The notes under the pieces: model-generated
Told to the model about the DNA's origin: nothing
The model's database searches: none
The model's input: only the letters and a program-made list of their open reading frames with translations
Assembly: GCA_020747065.1 (NCBI GenBank)
Contig: JAGMVK010000002.1
Location: forward strand, 806,001 to 870,000
Reading direction: 5' to 3'
Source: Cadophora sp. MPI-SDFR-AT-0126
Taxonomy: Eukaryota; Ascomycota; Leotiomycetes; Helotiales; Ploettnerulaceae
Length of the DNA stretch: 64,000 nucleotides
Position numbers and translations under genes: made by a program
Part shown: positions 10,498 to 22,621 of the stretch, one piece after another
How positions within the stretch are numbered: the stretch's first letter is position 1
Layout of the letters: every line of letters starts with the position of its first letter

Positions 10498-12189
10498 TCA
10501 GGGTTGTTCTTGCAAATCGAATGCCACATGCCAATCCAAGTGCTCGAGGACATTGGCGGGAGCGATTGTTTTTGTGCAGGTCGGGCACAGATAGCCATCA
10601 GTACCCCCGGTGTCTGGCCCATCAACTTCAGCATGGAGCGTAGATGTAGTATCTTTCATGCTTATATCAGGCCCAGGATCTGACTTGATGCGCTTCCGGG
10701 TTGGTCCATCACCGTCATCCTGTTCTGGAGCCATCGGCATAAACCTGGTGATTCGTTGATTCTTCTGCTCCTCCTTCACCAATCCATGGAAAGCTAGACC
10801 GATACTCAAGCATGGCCATGCGGGAGTCGCCTCATCTGCCGCAGCCTTCAGCTGCTTCATCGCCAGATCGAAAGCTGCATTTTCATTAATCTCCTTCTGC
10901 GGCGGTATTCCACACTGTTTTGAAATGGTAGGTCCAAAACGTCCCCGAATGTGGTGATGTACAACCAGTGTACTCGGCCGGTAGGAGCACCCCGACTCAG
11001 CCTCGAGATCCTTGAGCCGACTCAAAAGGTCAGCAGAAAACATTCGCAGCCAAGAAGATGCCTGACTGATGTCCGTGAGGGGTGGCACGAAGGTCTTCTG
11101 CGTGAGCATTGACTGAGGGTCAGTTCGAGGGACCACTTCGCTGTGATCGATACCACGAATGAGGCGGAAGAAGTATAGACCATCCCGTCCACCGAGTGTG
11201 GCGACCATGTGCTCTTGTGATATTGTAAGCAGGTCGGCGATGCTGCTGGAGCCAAATGCTTTCTCCGCCCTGGCACCAAATATACCTGCTAATCCTCGCA
11301 TCGAGGTCATCTTGTAGGTAGAGAGGAATGGGTCTACAGCACGCGCGCGTATCACAGTTTGCTGATTTGGTTTCTTGTACCCGGCACCAAGTTTTGCTAG
11401 TACTTTGTTGTGTGCAATACCCGCGGAGCAGGTATATTGTAGACTGTCGAAAATCTCCTTACGCAGATTACGTGTGATCTGAGCACCAATGTTCAACACA
11501 ACGTCATCCCAATCGAAGTGATGGGGATTGAGTGTATCCGCTGGGAAATCAACAAGATGATCCGTCTCCCAGTCAAGAACGATATCTTGTGGTGGTAGCG
11601 GAAGCAGGCTTTCTTGATCATTCTCGAGAGCGAGTTGCGGGTATCGCTCAAGGAGGATTGCATGCACCTGTTTGGAAAGATCCAGAAACACCTCATCCAC
11701 GCTTGCCTTCTCAATGCGCTGCAGTGGCGTTGGCGGTAGATGATTCATTATTATCTTGAGGCTTTTCCGCGACTGTATCCGGTAGGGATCCAGGGCAGCT
11801 TTGTCCCTCTTCATCATGGCTGGATCGGTTGCATCTTCTCGATAGGCCCAAGACGACTCGCCTTCCCTCCATGTTGCAACATGTTGCAGAACGATGTTGG
11901 GACATAGCCGCTTGACATCTTCAACGGAAGCACCCCGGGAAAAGCCAAAGCCGCGTGCAGCATAGTTAAGTGCAATGATTGCATTCCATTGCTGCACAGC
12001 AAGTGGCTGTGCAGGATCGAGTTTCAGCCGCACTGTCTCACACTGTGCGTAGAAAGCATCATAATCAACAAGCGCGATGACGCGCAAAGGCGAATGTGGT
12101 GAGTAGTTGCTAAGTCGTCGGAGATCGCGATACGTAAATTGAGATCTTGCACCATCCGAGGAAGCAGATCGCTGAGATAGACCTGACAT
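10498..12189 (-). CDS. RAD30: DNA polymerase eta (Y-family translesion polymerase), 563 aa
   Basis: Inserts bases opposite UV photoproducts during translesion synthesis at stalled forks in the nucleus. Single exon from the ATG at 12189. Catalytic acidic residues are seen in LVDYDAFYAQCE (Asp42, Asp44) and in the second motif ASVDEVFLDL (Asp165, Glu166); the little-finger and thumb region follows (GIAHNKVLAKLGAGYKKPNQ). A basic stretch (TRKRIKSD) lies near the end and could be a nuclear signal. The C-terminus has a ubiquitin-binding zinc finger with CPTC and HLDWH, expected to bind ubiquitinated PCNA. No clean PIP box is visible at the extreme C-terminus; a weak PIP-like NQRITRFM precedes the basic stretch. 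Divergently arranged with the alcohol dehydrogenase gene, about 740 bases apart. Confidence 0.95.
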   Translation of the reverse strand: MSGLSQRSASSDGARSQFTYRDLRRLSNYSPHSPLRVIALVDYDAFYAQCETVRLKLDPAQPLAVQQWNAIIALNYAARGFGFSRGASVEDVKRLCPNIVLQHVATWREGESSWAYREDATDPAMMKRDKAALDPYRIQSRKSLKIIMNHLPPTPLQRIEKASVDEVFLDLSKQVHAILLERYPQLALENDQESLLPLPPQDIVLDWETDHLVDFPADTLNPHHFDWDDVVLNIGAQITRNLRKEIFDSLQYTCSAGIAHNKVLAKLGAGYKKPNQQTVIRARAVDPFLSTYKMTSMRGLAGIFGARAEKAFGSSSIADLLTISQEHMVATLGGRDGLYFFRLIRGIDHSEVVPRTDPQSMLTQKTFVPPLTDISQASSWLRMFSADLLSRLKDLEAESGCSYRPSTLVVHHHIRGRFGPTISKQCGIPPQKEINENAAFDLAMKQLKAAADEATPAWPCLSIGLAFHGLVKEEQKNQRITRFMPMAPEQDDGDGPTRKRIKSDPGPDISMKDTTSTLHAEVDGPDTGGTDGYLCPTCTKTIAPANVLEHLDWHVAFDLQEQP

Positions 12190-12927
12190 GGCCAAAGCAG
12201 GGTGTGGATCTTGGGAAATTAAGCAAGGTCATACCAAGAGGTCTGAATGCGACAAAGATAAGGTAGATTTGTTCACCTTCCCGACCCTGTCAACTGGTCG
12301 CTCTTGTTGTTGTGTGAAAGGCGACCATCGCTTTCTGCAGAACTGCATGGCTCTAGTTAGCGTCACAGTACACAAAGGAAGTCATTCCTAGCTCTACCAG
12401 ATGCAAATCTGCAAGAAATGAGAGATTGTGTTTCCACTTGCTTATTTGATCCCCATCTGATGCTGCCGTAACGAGTCAGTGCATGTGTTTCCCTTCGATA
12501 TCAATGAGGCGATCTCGGGAAACAGCCCCACGCTAGCTCGGTACTGAACCCGCACTACTCCTGTACGTTCAAAGAGGCAGATTAGCATCCAAGATCTTAA
12601 TGTGGAACCAGGGAGGCCTAGTTGTTGCTTTTGAGTCACTCATGTTATGGATAAATTAAAATCAAGTCTCGACTGACGATAAGTCGAGAAAAACTAGTAA
12701 GTCTTCACGTCATGACTTTTGATTGACTCTATTATGTGCCTGGAAAGGTTTCTATAAGTAGATATAATTCTGGCAAGAAATAATAATCCAGCTGGTCCTA
12801 TCGGTCTCTAAAATTTCGTTGAAAGTATCTCGTGCGTCACTGTTCAAGACTTCCAGAAAGTCAAATTATACTTTCGGATAAAACCTTCAGAAAAGAACCA
12901 CGCCAATCCTGGCAAGCTAGTCTAATC
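12190..12927. other. Divergent intergenic region (Pol eta / alcohol dehydrogenase)
   Basis: Shared upstream region of two divergently transcribed genes; expected to contain both promoters. No coding content seen. Confidence 0.5.
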
Positions 12928-14106
12928 ATGCGAGAGATGATGAAAGTCGCGCGTGTTGTCGAAATAGGTAAACCCTTGCAGGTCGGCAGCACCGCCAAAC
13001 CGGTGCCTGGGCTGAACGACGTATTGGTCAAGGTCGAGGCATGTTGCCTGGTCCCGAACGCCCATAACCTTATTACCAATGTAGAGGCGGACCAGTTTTC
13101 TCTTCCCAAACTCCCCTGTGTCTTCGGCCTCGACGCAGCAGGTGTCGTAGAAGCGGTCGGTGATCGAGTCTTTGGTATCAAACCTGGAGATCGCGTTTAC
13201 GTGGATCCGTTGCTTAGCTGTGGAACATGTCACTATTGTCGACAAGGTATGTGAAGTCGAGGGGCTTTTTTTGCCAGAAGCGCAGTCAAAATTGACATTC
13301 TCTCAGGAAGAAAGGATCTCTGTGCCAACTATTGCCTCCGAGGATACTTCGCCCAATCTCCAGGCGGCGAGCGAATGCTCACCCACTATCCCATTGGTGG
13401 TTTGTCTGAGTACTTGCTTTCACCAGATGCCAATCTTGCACTACTACCTGTAAGCATCGACTTCGCCACGGCATCGCGATTTGGCTACATTGGTACCTCA
13501 TTCGGGGGCCTGAAGAAGGCACAGATTGGTCCAGGAAAGGTCTTGCTCGTCAATGGAGTCACCGGAACACTCGGGTACGCTGCTGTCGCCATTGGGTTAG
13601 GACTTGGCTGCACGCGGATTCTAGGAATTGGGCGAAACAAGGAACGCCTCGCTCAGCTTGAAGGCTTCTGCCCTAACAGGCGTATACGAACGATATCATC
13701 GGAAGGTGGAGCTGATGTGCCTGCTTGGATTCGAGAGCAGACCAATGGACTCGGGCCAGATGCTCTCTATGACTGTCTCGGAAACGGCGGTGATGCAAAT
13801 GCAACAAGTGCATTGATCGGCTCTGTGAAGAGAGGTGGTCGGGCAGTGTTGGCAGCAGGTGGCGCAGAGGGAGAGATTGTTCAAACCTATCTTGAAGCGA
13901 TGAGCCATGACGTTGCTGTTCTCGGAACCTTGTGGTTCACCAGTGGGGAGGTTGACGAGCTCATTGCGCTCATCGATGCTGGCGTTATCGACCTCTCTTT
14001 CCTTCACCATGAGCTCTTCCCCTTGGAAAAGGTCAATGAAGAATTTGAATTCGTCGGGGATCGTCCTGGAGGAGCTGTCAATGTAGTTGTTCAGCCTTCA
14101 AACTAG
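12928..14106 (+). CDS. Medium-chain alcohol dehydrogenase-like oxidoreductase, 372 aa
   Basis: Exons 12928-13246 and 13307-14106, joined across a 60-bp intron (GTATGT...CTCAG). Three in-frame ATGs (12928, 12937, 12940) compete for the start. The fold is GroES-like followed by a Rossmann domain (LLVNGVTGTLGYAAVAIGLG). The structural zinc lobe is present: DPLLSCGTCHYCRQGRKDLC spans the intron. The usual catalytic zinc ligands are not: the first ligand region reads ACCLVPNAHN instead of xCHTD, and the GHE motif is replaced by FGLDAAG. Such fungal members may act as zinc-free reductases. Substrate cannot be told from sequence. Confidence 0.88.
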
Positions 14107-15681
14107 ACAAACGGATCGAATGGAACTCTAACCAACGAAGATGGTGGGAATTTCTCACTTACATGTCTGGACGTCCTTTGGTTGGGAAACTCTTAGTTTC
14201 TGAGCAGCAATATTGAATGAGACGCGTTGTTGCAATAGATTACTTTCACTGTTTCTTCGGCTCGCTTAAATATAGGAAATATCTGTACTCGTAAACAAGC
14301 GAAGCGAGCGTTCAAAAATAGAGAGAAAGAGGAAGGAGACAGCCATTCACGCGATCAACCTTCCCACAAAAGATATCCCCATATTTTGCCTCAAGAATAT
14401 CCTCCTTTTGCCATTTGGAGAGCCGACCTGCAGGATGGCTGAGGCCCAGGCCTGGATCGATTCGCTCCTTGGTGGGGGACCTGGGGTATGCCTACAGGAG
14501 CTAGAACTTTCGCCAGTAGAACTACTGGTTCTAGACTCGACGTTCGTATCTTGCTCGAACGCCGTTAGGAAAATTTCAAGAAATTGGAGGAGAATCTTGC
14601 GTTACCGAACCGAGTCCTGGGGATGGAGGAGCCTCAAAAATAAATGCACCTCTGAGACTGGGCCAGCCTGCTTTGCTTTAACAATGCTCTTGATGATTCG
14701 GGCCAGATTCGAAATCCGGGGCCCATTGAGTGACTACACGTGGTAACCGTCATAAGGCAGCCCATCTTTTCAACGTATTTGAAAACCTCCAGTTGATTGC
14801 AACGGCGGCTGCTGTCAGGATAATACTGGTCCAAGCGCCAGGCAAGATGGATGCCGAAGGTCCCTGAAGGGACAGCCTGTAAGCGAAGTGTATTCCTGGC
14901 AGCAGCCCGTTGGACATGAGAGTGAGGGACCGTACGGTGGACCGTGTCACTGAAATGCCGCTGAGCCTCATCAAGCCAGGCGACCTTCCTAAGGACCAGA
15001 TATAAATAACATCATCTCATATTGCTCACCGTAACAAGTATGTCTATCCATTCTCAATTACACACAAATTGGCGATGGTATAAAGATTTGACTTATTCTA
15101 TCTTTCAACAGGTCCCGAAATCAAACACAGGTCCCATTCGGCCGCGGGGTTCCACCAGTTGGATTTGGATTCCGAGTCAGACATAATCTCAGTTGCCTCT
15201 ACTCGTAGTCGCTTGACTCAATAGTTCCGTTCTGCCACAAATTATTCGAAAAGGACCTCAAGTGCACTTTCCTCTGAGTCCGCAAAACTTAGCGATTCAA
15301 ATCCACTAGGAGTCAATTGAAGTGAATCATCCAGCTATTGCTCGTTCCAAGAATGAATATCTTGCGAGAATCTCTCAAATACTTACGTCCCCGATTCCCC
15401 TACGAACTTATCAAACACCCTCCAAAATTCCACGGAAAACCTAAACCTCTAATTCCCATTTCCATCTATCTCTCACACCTCAAACTCTAAGCTACATTCC
15501 GGCTTCTTTCCCCCTCACTAGCGCTTTCACCCACGTCCACTCCACCCCACCTTTCAACCACACCACACCCACACCCACACCCACAATCAATTCTTCCAAA
15601 ATTTCATTCCCATCATGTAACGAAATAAGCACATCCCATACATCCAATCAGCAAATCCAGCAGATTAGATAAGCAAAACTA
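14107..15681. other. Gene-free interval before tRNA-Gly
   Basis: About 1.6 kb. Small open frames (for example an ATG frame at 14434-14746) show no domain. A run of C/A-rich ACCCAC repeats lies near 15560-15590, roughly 100 bases upstream of the tRNA gene. Confidence 0.4.
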
Positions 15682-15790
15682 GCGTTTGTGGTTTAGTGGT
15701 AAAATCCATCGTTGCCATGTGACTGTTTCTGAGCGATCAGAGCACAGTTCCAGCGTCGATGGGCCCCGGGTTCGATTCCCGGCGAACGCA
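15682..15790 (+). tRNA. tRNA-Gly(GCC) with a 38-base intron
   Basis: The cloverleaf folds: acceptor GCGTTTG / CGAACGC plus discriminator A, D-arm GTGGTTTAGTGGTAAAAT, anticodon stem CATCG/CGATG with loop TTGCCA and anticodon GCC, and T-arm CCGGGTTCGATTCCCGG. The intron occupies 15718-15755, directly after the base 3' of the anticodon, the standard position. Mature length is 71. Internal A and B boxes (TGGTTTAGTGG, GGTTCGATTCC) are intact, and a T-run follows within 20 bases as a Pol III terminator. Confidence 0.93.
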
Positions 15791-17068
15791 ATGAGCATTA
15801 TTTGTTTTTTTGCCTTCATTTTTTATTGTTTTGGATTGTAGCTGTGGTGTTTTGAGCAGCGGAGGTGGAAAATCAAGGTGTGGATTTTTCTCTTTTTGCC
15901 GAGGTTTGAGGCGGAAGGTGAGTGGAAAGCCTTAGCGCATTGGGGCAGGTCCAATGTGCGACGCGATAACTTCCTTCTTCAATTACCTTTTTGCCTACCG
16001 CAGGACTTGAAGTGCTAATTTCGTCATCGCAAGCAAGGCTTTTTATCTTCCAAGAAGCTTCTTGATAGGTCTTCATACTTATTTATCAACGAATAACATG
16101 TTAGCACGTACTCGACTTCTAGATTACTTCTTGTTTTATACGAGCGAGGAACCTTTCATTGTTCACTTACAATGAACCTAGAACTACTTCAAGGAGCGAC
16201 TATATGTTTCAAATTCCAATTTACTAATTCTCAACACTTGTATCTAAACTTTACTCAAGCGAAGTCTGGGATATTATATCTCAGTTTGTAGATAGTGGCT
16301 GATGATCGTTACATACCGGCCCTTGTATTGTTCTAAGCACCAACTCACCAAAATGTTTTCAAAACACAGCAAAAATTTGGTAGGGATTGTAATTGGGAAA
16401 ATCAAAGGGGGTGTGCTTCTGTTTGGTGTGAGGGTTCTCGTGTGTCGGGCTGGCAGAGAGGAAAACAGTAGCGGATTTGGGGGGGAAAAGGGCAACAAAA
16501 CTAAGCGGCCGTGTTGCCGACCCTCCTCCTCCTCATTCATATACACTATCCATCACAGCAGACTTTCTTACAATAGAGTAGATCATAAGAAAGAAACTAG
16601 CAGGACCATGAGGCATTAAGCACAGAGCAGCTCTGTTTCGTTGTAAAAGGCGGAAAGTTTATGTGAAGGAAATCAGCTATAACAAGGCCGCAGCGCGTAT
16701 ACGTCTCCTCGTCCCGGGTCACTTTCTTTCTAATACTCAGTAAGGATCTGCATTTGTAGATAGTAGTAACACTAGTTGTAAGAGTTGGATTGCGGATTCT
16801 ACTCTTTCTGGGTTTTGGTGATTGTTCTCAAATCTTATACTGCTTGAAATTACTTTGCGCGTATTAATGATTTGGGCTCCGCTCACTTCAATCATTGAAT
16901 CAAAATTGTATCTGGTGTGCCCCCAATGCAAGACCGCCACTTTGAAGTTGATATTCCAGGAACTTCAGAACGAAAGCGCTCCACTACTCCACAAAGATAT
17001 ATACACTCCCATACCATTTCCACTTCCTCTTTCCACTCCCCTCTCCCCTTCCACCATCAAACCCTCCA
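15791..17068. other. Gene-free interval
   Basis: Between tRNA-Gly and the 3' end of the glutathionyl-hydroquinone reductase gene. Overlapping small frames near 16300-16620 are open on both strands and have no domain. Nothing else recognised. Confidence 0.45.
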
Positions 17069-18635
17069 CTACTTCTTCCCAGCCATCTTCAACGCATAAG
17101 CAACAGCCGGGACCTCCTCATCGATCTTCAAAATCGGTGGTTCCGGCCCTAACGGCGTGATACTGAAAGGATTGATCTGGGTATGACTCTTTGTATAATG
17201 GTTCTTGATATGCGTGAACTCGGTTGTGTCGTGGAAGGCTGGGATGGTCCAGTAGAGATTGCGCAGCCATTTGTGGATGTAGGGATAGTCGGCGCGGATG
17301 GTGCGGATGTTGGTCTAGTCTTCCGTGTAAGTTTTGATTCCCCAAGCTTTGGAAATTCCTCTGAGATGAAATGGAGGGAGGGAAAGAGAATGGGCGAAAT
17401 GTACCTTGAAATGCTGCACGTAAACAACATCAAACCTCACAATTGTCGTATATAGCCTGACATCCGCCTCTGTAACGTCTTTTCCAAAATAGAAAGGCCC
17501 ATCCGTCACCTCACTTAGATGCTTCTCCACTCTATCCAGGCTGGCAAAAAGTGTGGTGACGGCTTTCTCGTATGCCTCTTGTGTGGTTGCGAACCCGGAT
17601 TTATAGACGCCATTGTTGATATCATTGTATGTCCATTCATTTGTTGCTTCGATTTGGGATTGCAGGGGAGAAGGGAAGAGGTTGACGTTCTTGTATTCGG
17701 GAGCAAGGAGATCGTCGAACTGTGGGAGGAGAAATGTGTTAGTCTGTGCTCTCATGCCATTTCCAGTCCCTTCTCTTGAGTGCCTAGAAGAAGGGAAGGC
17801 ACGGAAGACAAACCTCTGTATAAAACATCCTAATAATCTCACTACTCTCATTACTAACAATCTTCCCCTGCTTCACATCATACAGCGTCGGCACCGTAAA
17901 GCGCCCCTTGTACTCAGGGTCGACCTCGAAGTACACATCCCTGATGTGCTTGTATCCTTCATGGCCCTTGACGGGATCAGGGCGGACGTTCTCGCCGGGC
18001 GCATTATCTGCGTTCGGCGTGGGAGCAAAGTGCCATCCTAGCGCTTGCATGTGCCAGTGTACGGAAGTGAAGGGGATGATATCTTGAAGACCTTTGAGTT
18101 GGCGGACGATGAGGGTTCGGTGAGCCCAGGGACAGGCGTAGGAGACCTGACAGCGCTCTGTCAGTACAAGTTCCAATCCAGCCTCTCGTATGGAGGCAAA
18201 GTTTACAAAGAGAGGAATAGGAGCTAGTAGGAATTAAGGTAGACGTACATAAAGATGATACCTCCCCTTCTCCGGCGGAAACTCCCCTCCCTTCTTAATG
18301 AAATTCCGAAACTGCGACTGTCCCCTCTTGAACTCGCCGCTCTTGTCGCCAGGCGCTACCCAGTTGGTGATTTTATCGGCTGCCTACACATCACACATAT
18401 ATTAGCCTCTTTTCTTTCTTTCCTCTGTCCTCTCCCCTTTTCCTCCCTCCAAAATACGCCTTTACAGATCTCGCGAAAGTAATTGCCCGACAGGATCTAG
18501 AGGAGGAGGGGTAGCTCAACATACCATCTTGACCACGCTCTTACTCGAAAATTGCTTTGAATTTCCCTTCTTCAAATTTAATATCGATTGGAACTCTCGT
18601 CTTTGCGCTGTACCAAGGCGGGAATAGAGGAGCAT
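17069..18635 (-). CDS. Glutathionyl-hydroquinone reductase (Xi-class GST, ECM4/GTO type)
   Basis: Exons 18635-18525, 18383-18249, 18146-17814, 17719-17405, 17314-17069; all junctions are phase 0. Family landmarks: KITNWVAPGDKSGEFKRG, the catalytic-Cys motif SYACPWAHRTL, SVHWHMQALGWHF, RFTVPTLYD and a C-terminal helical domain with YKSGFATTQEAYEKAV. These enzymes remove glutathione from glutathionyl-hydroquinones in quinone detoxification. The start is ambiguous: an ATG at 18635 gives 379 aa with a basic, Ser-rich, acid-poor leader (MLLYSRLGTAQRREFQSIL...), which looks like a mitochondrial presequence; an ATG at 18527, the last codon of the same exon, gives 343 aa of normal family length. Introns are 90, 94, 102 and 141 bp. 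Confidence 0.9.
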
Positions 18636-19306
18636 TAAATACAGCTTCTTCAACAAAAAGAATGATGTGTTGTCGTGTCGTGGTTTTGTAGACTGAAGGC
18701 GGGGGTCCAAAGCTTCGAGTATCGCTGAGTACTGGTTGATAATTTCGACCAGGGTGCTTGATAATGATGACGGCACTCTTTGGCGGGTTCCTGCAAAACA
18801 CCGAGAAGTCCCCTGCACCGCGATTACTCAGCCTGACAAAGGGCACGTTGCCCCGCCATGGGGGAAGGAATTTTGGCTGTTGTTTCGTAGTGATGGATGA
18901 GCGTTGTCCGTGTCAAGTGGCTCTTGAAGAATTTGGAGTATGTCTATTCGCTCCTGCGATGTCCTATTTGAGGTTTGTAATGCAGCCACCGATTGGAGGC
19001 GTAGATCGAAGCAGGAGAGTTTGTCATGCTACTTTACAGTAATGTTTTGAAGAGCAATTTTAAGAATTGGCATACAGGCAAATATTCAGGGAGAACACAG
19101 TTTCTATTTTGTTTACTTGTTACGTACTAACGAATCGCAATCTGAAAATGCACCGGAACTTTCTTGCTTGCTTTCTGTCTAGGTCTCATGAGCCGCATCG
19201 CGTCGCATCCATCCGTCAAACATAACCGCCGAGGAAATAAAGAAACCCATTGTTCGTTCATCCGTCCCATCATCATTCATCCTGCCAAGCATGCATGTAT
19301 ATCTAC
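18636..19306. other. Spacer, no gene seen
   Basis: Between the 5' end of the glutathionyl-hydroquinone reductase and the 3' end of UBA1, both on the minus strand. Should hold the former's promoter. Confidence 0.5.
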
Positions 19307-22300
19307 CTACTTTCCCATATTCATCGTGACGAACGGAACCTCAACATCCTCACCAGTCTGATCCTCGACACACACTTCGAAGATCACGGCCTTTTGGTGC
19401 TCAGGAACTGGCTTCTTGGAAATGTGGGCCACCAGATCACTCAGCTTCATTGCGTAGCGGTCGGCGAGCTTGGAAGGCGGGAAGAAGCTGGCGTAAAGTA
19501 AACTGACTCCCGAGCTGAGCATCGTGACTGTGAGTCCCTTCTTCTCGAAGTACTCGAGGAGCTCCTTAAGAGTGACGTTGTCAACTTCAAAACGGTCCCA
19601 GATCTTATCGATGGCGACATCGCCGTTATGACTCTTGTACTTAGCCTTCGGGCTCTCGACGGGTTCTGAGAAGCCGAAGAATGGTAGAGCGAGGTTGACG
19701 AAGCCGTTCTTGTACGCCTCGAGCTTGTTCTTGCCATCAACGACCTTGTAAAGCTCCAAGATGACCAAGCCAGTGACGAGAGCTGTAGTAGTGGCGATTG
19801 CGGGAATGATCTTTCCGGCAATGAACTTGGTCTTGTGTCTATCAGCAAGCTCAATCTTGTAGTTCTCGGCACGAAGATTGCTGGCAGCGGTGATGAAGTC
19901 GATGTGGTGGTTGGTATCATCATCCTTCTCGAACTCGACTGGATCAAGCTTGAATCCAGCGAGCTGCTTTGGTGATGGGAGCTTCTCAACAATCTTCTCA
20001 AGCTCGGCGTTGTCGTCGAATGCAGATGAGTTTGCATTTGGATCCTGAAAATCTGTTAGCACTGAAGGCTTCATTATGAATAGCAAAATACTTACTGGCT
20101 CACTGTCATCCGCTTGGATCTTTACGGATGCATTTGGTGAGAAGTCGGGAATGATCATGTTGTCCAAGACCTTGAGAATCATAGCCTCATCCATATCCTT
20201 TGTGTTGATACCATAGTTGTATGCGTGTAGGTTGGCACCCGCGACAACGAATGTGAAGTGGAATTCGTTCTTGGGGTCGAACTTCAATGGATCAGGGGCT
20301 CGCTTAGGACCTGACCAGAAAGGTTGTCCGCTGGAAGAAACTGAGTCCTTGGGGAAGTTGTAGAGTAATTGTTGAATGGCGTTATTATATTGCTTCTCAA
20401 AGAGTAAACGAGCCCACTTGATGCAATCCTCGACGCTGAGAGGCTTGTCCTCAACCAAGAAATCTCGAATTTGCTCAAGAGTTGCCTTCTCGTTACCGCC
20501 CTGCTTCAATGTTGTCTCGATATAGTTTGGCTGGCTCAAGTACAGGTTGACAGTCTCTGCAGGCTTGACGAAAGATGACTCGAACAGTTCACGAGCCCAT
20601 GCGATAGTGTGCTCGATCTTGTTGGGGAAACTTCTCAGAGTACACATAGGGAATGATTGCTCCGGAGGATCCTGAGATGATGAGTATGACTCGGTCAAGC
20701 TAGGAATGACGACTTGGGTGTTTCCCTTAGTACCCAAGGTTCCACTCTCTAGTAATGGCTTGCGGAAGAATACACATCGACGATCGACATATGTACGAGC
20801 ATCAACATTATCCAAGGCATTGGTTACACCATCAAGGCCAGTCCAGAACTCCTCGTGGAAAATGTGTTCCGTATCCTGTCCAACTCGGTCTCTCATCGTA
20901 ACAATGTGGCCCTTCAAGTCGGGGTTCATGGCTTGAACGGCAGCGGCAGCACAGTCACTCTTCAATTGTCCGACATCTTTGGGTCGGAACAGGAATTGTC
21001 GGTTGAGATTACTCTTCTCAATTGAGTCCATATCAGTCACGCTGATCTTTCCCTTTGGTCCAGTGGCAAGACCGATCATAGCCCAATTCTTCAACATTTC
21101 ACAACCAATAGCTCCTGCGCCAACCAAGAATTGCTGTACATTTGAGAGCTTCTCCTGGAATTCTCGTCCGAAAACAGCGATCTGGCCATCGTATCTGGAA
21201 TTCAGAGGCTTGCAAAGTTCCTCGGATCTGGCCGAATTCTCTGGCAGCGACTCCAAAGAATCAAAGTAGAGCCACTGGTTGATAGGCATGAACTTTCCTG
21301 AGACAGCCTTCAACACTTCTTGTGCAGCAAGACCACCAAAGAAAGCTGCCATAGGACTCAAGTCACCTTGAGCCTGGTAACTCAGCTCTCCGAGCAATTT
21401 CTTGTCGATTTCGATATCGAGCTTTTCCTGCTTTGCAAAGGCCTCGGCAGATCCAATCACAATTGCAGCATCGATCTCGTTATGTGGCTTGGGTAGACGG
21501 CCGTGTTGTTCAGCGAAGGCGTGCAGAGCCTGGAATCCAACATGAAGTTGTGCTGGGCGATCGAACTTGGCATAGTCGGAGATGAGGTGTTCGGGTTCCT
21601 TAAGCGCGACTGAAAGAGGCTTAAAGTTAGCGAACTTGGGCATCTTGACTTGTGTAAAGATACCGCCTCTTTGATACTGTCCTAATCCGGAGACATCTCC
21701 GATCGAGAAGGTATATGGTCCCTTGACTGTGACCTTCCGCGGCTCAGTCGAGTTTAAGGCTTCGAGTCCCTGCACCTCTGTGAAAGTAACATAATCCCCA
21801 TCTTCCAGGCCATGTCTGGTCTCGTCCAAGGCAGATACCAATCCTTCCTCGTCGATACCTGCAACGATTCCTGACACTGGAGTCTCTCCTGTAGGATCGA
21901 TAACAGTGAACTTCTCTCCGAAGTCGCAGAATATAGATCCAAACAGGCCGAATGTGTCCGCAACAACCAAGTATATCCCCTTCTGGTGTAGGTAATCTCC
22001 GATTATGATTTGGTCCTTGATGGGGGTATTCGTAAGAACAACGACTTGGAAACGATCGAACTGGGAAAGGTTCGTGGTAAGGCTGAGGGGATTAGCTGAC
22101 ATTTACGCAACACGGATATGGCAGCATACCTGGTAGAATCTAGAACAGAAACTGGAGTATAGGCATTCAGTTCAGCTACACGTGGCGCAGTAACTGCAGC
22201 TCGAGGCTTTCCAACATCCTCAGGGTGAAGGAAGAACTGGGAGGAGAGGTCGGCAATGGCAGCAGGGGCGGGGTCGTAGAGGGTCAGACTCTTGACACCT

Positions 22301-22621
22301 GCCAAAGCAATGTTCTTTGCGATCTCAACACCTAGTCCCTTCAGTCCGACAATGAGCACGTTCGACGCACTCATGCGCTTCATAGCCTCGTGTCCAAGGA
22401 CATAGAGCTGTCTGCTGTATAGAGACTCGTCGATATCGCTGTGGCCTACCACCGACTCATCCACCTGCATTTTGGTCTCCATATCGATGTCTTTAGAGTC
22501 CTGTAGGGATGCGAATGTCAGTAGTTTTTCTTCCCTGAATTTTGAGGCCGTCTAGTGCTGAGAGGAAGCTCCTTTGGTAGCTTATTTGGGTGATGGAGGG
22601 GTAAAATGAACATACAGTCAT
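19307..22621 (-). CDS. UBA1: Ubiquitin-activating enzyme E1, 1033 aa
   Basis: Adenylates ubiquitin and passes it to E2 enzymes; essential and both nuclear and cytosolic. Exons 22621-22616, 22500-22130, 22082-20096, 20044-19307. The first coding exon is only ATG ACT; introns are 115, 47 and 51 bp. Seen in order: [16 protein letters not shown] with the inactive adenylation half ([16 protein letters not shown]), the active adenylation site [15 protein letters not shown] (about residue 447), [14 protein letters not shown], the catalytic Cys in [16 protein letters not shown] (about residue 606), and a C-terminal ubiquitin-fold domain ending [10 protein letters not shown]. The 51-bp third intron is a multiple of three with no stop, so it can be missed as coding. 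Upstream of the first ATG the frame stays open for 68 codons with a basic KRKLSNPDFSQPSKK segment. Confidence 0.95.
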
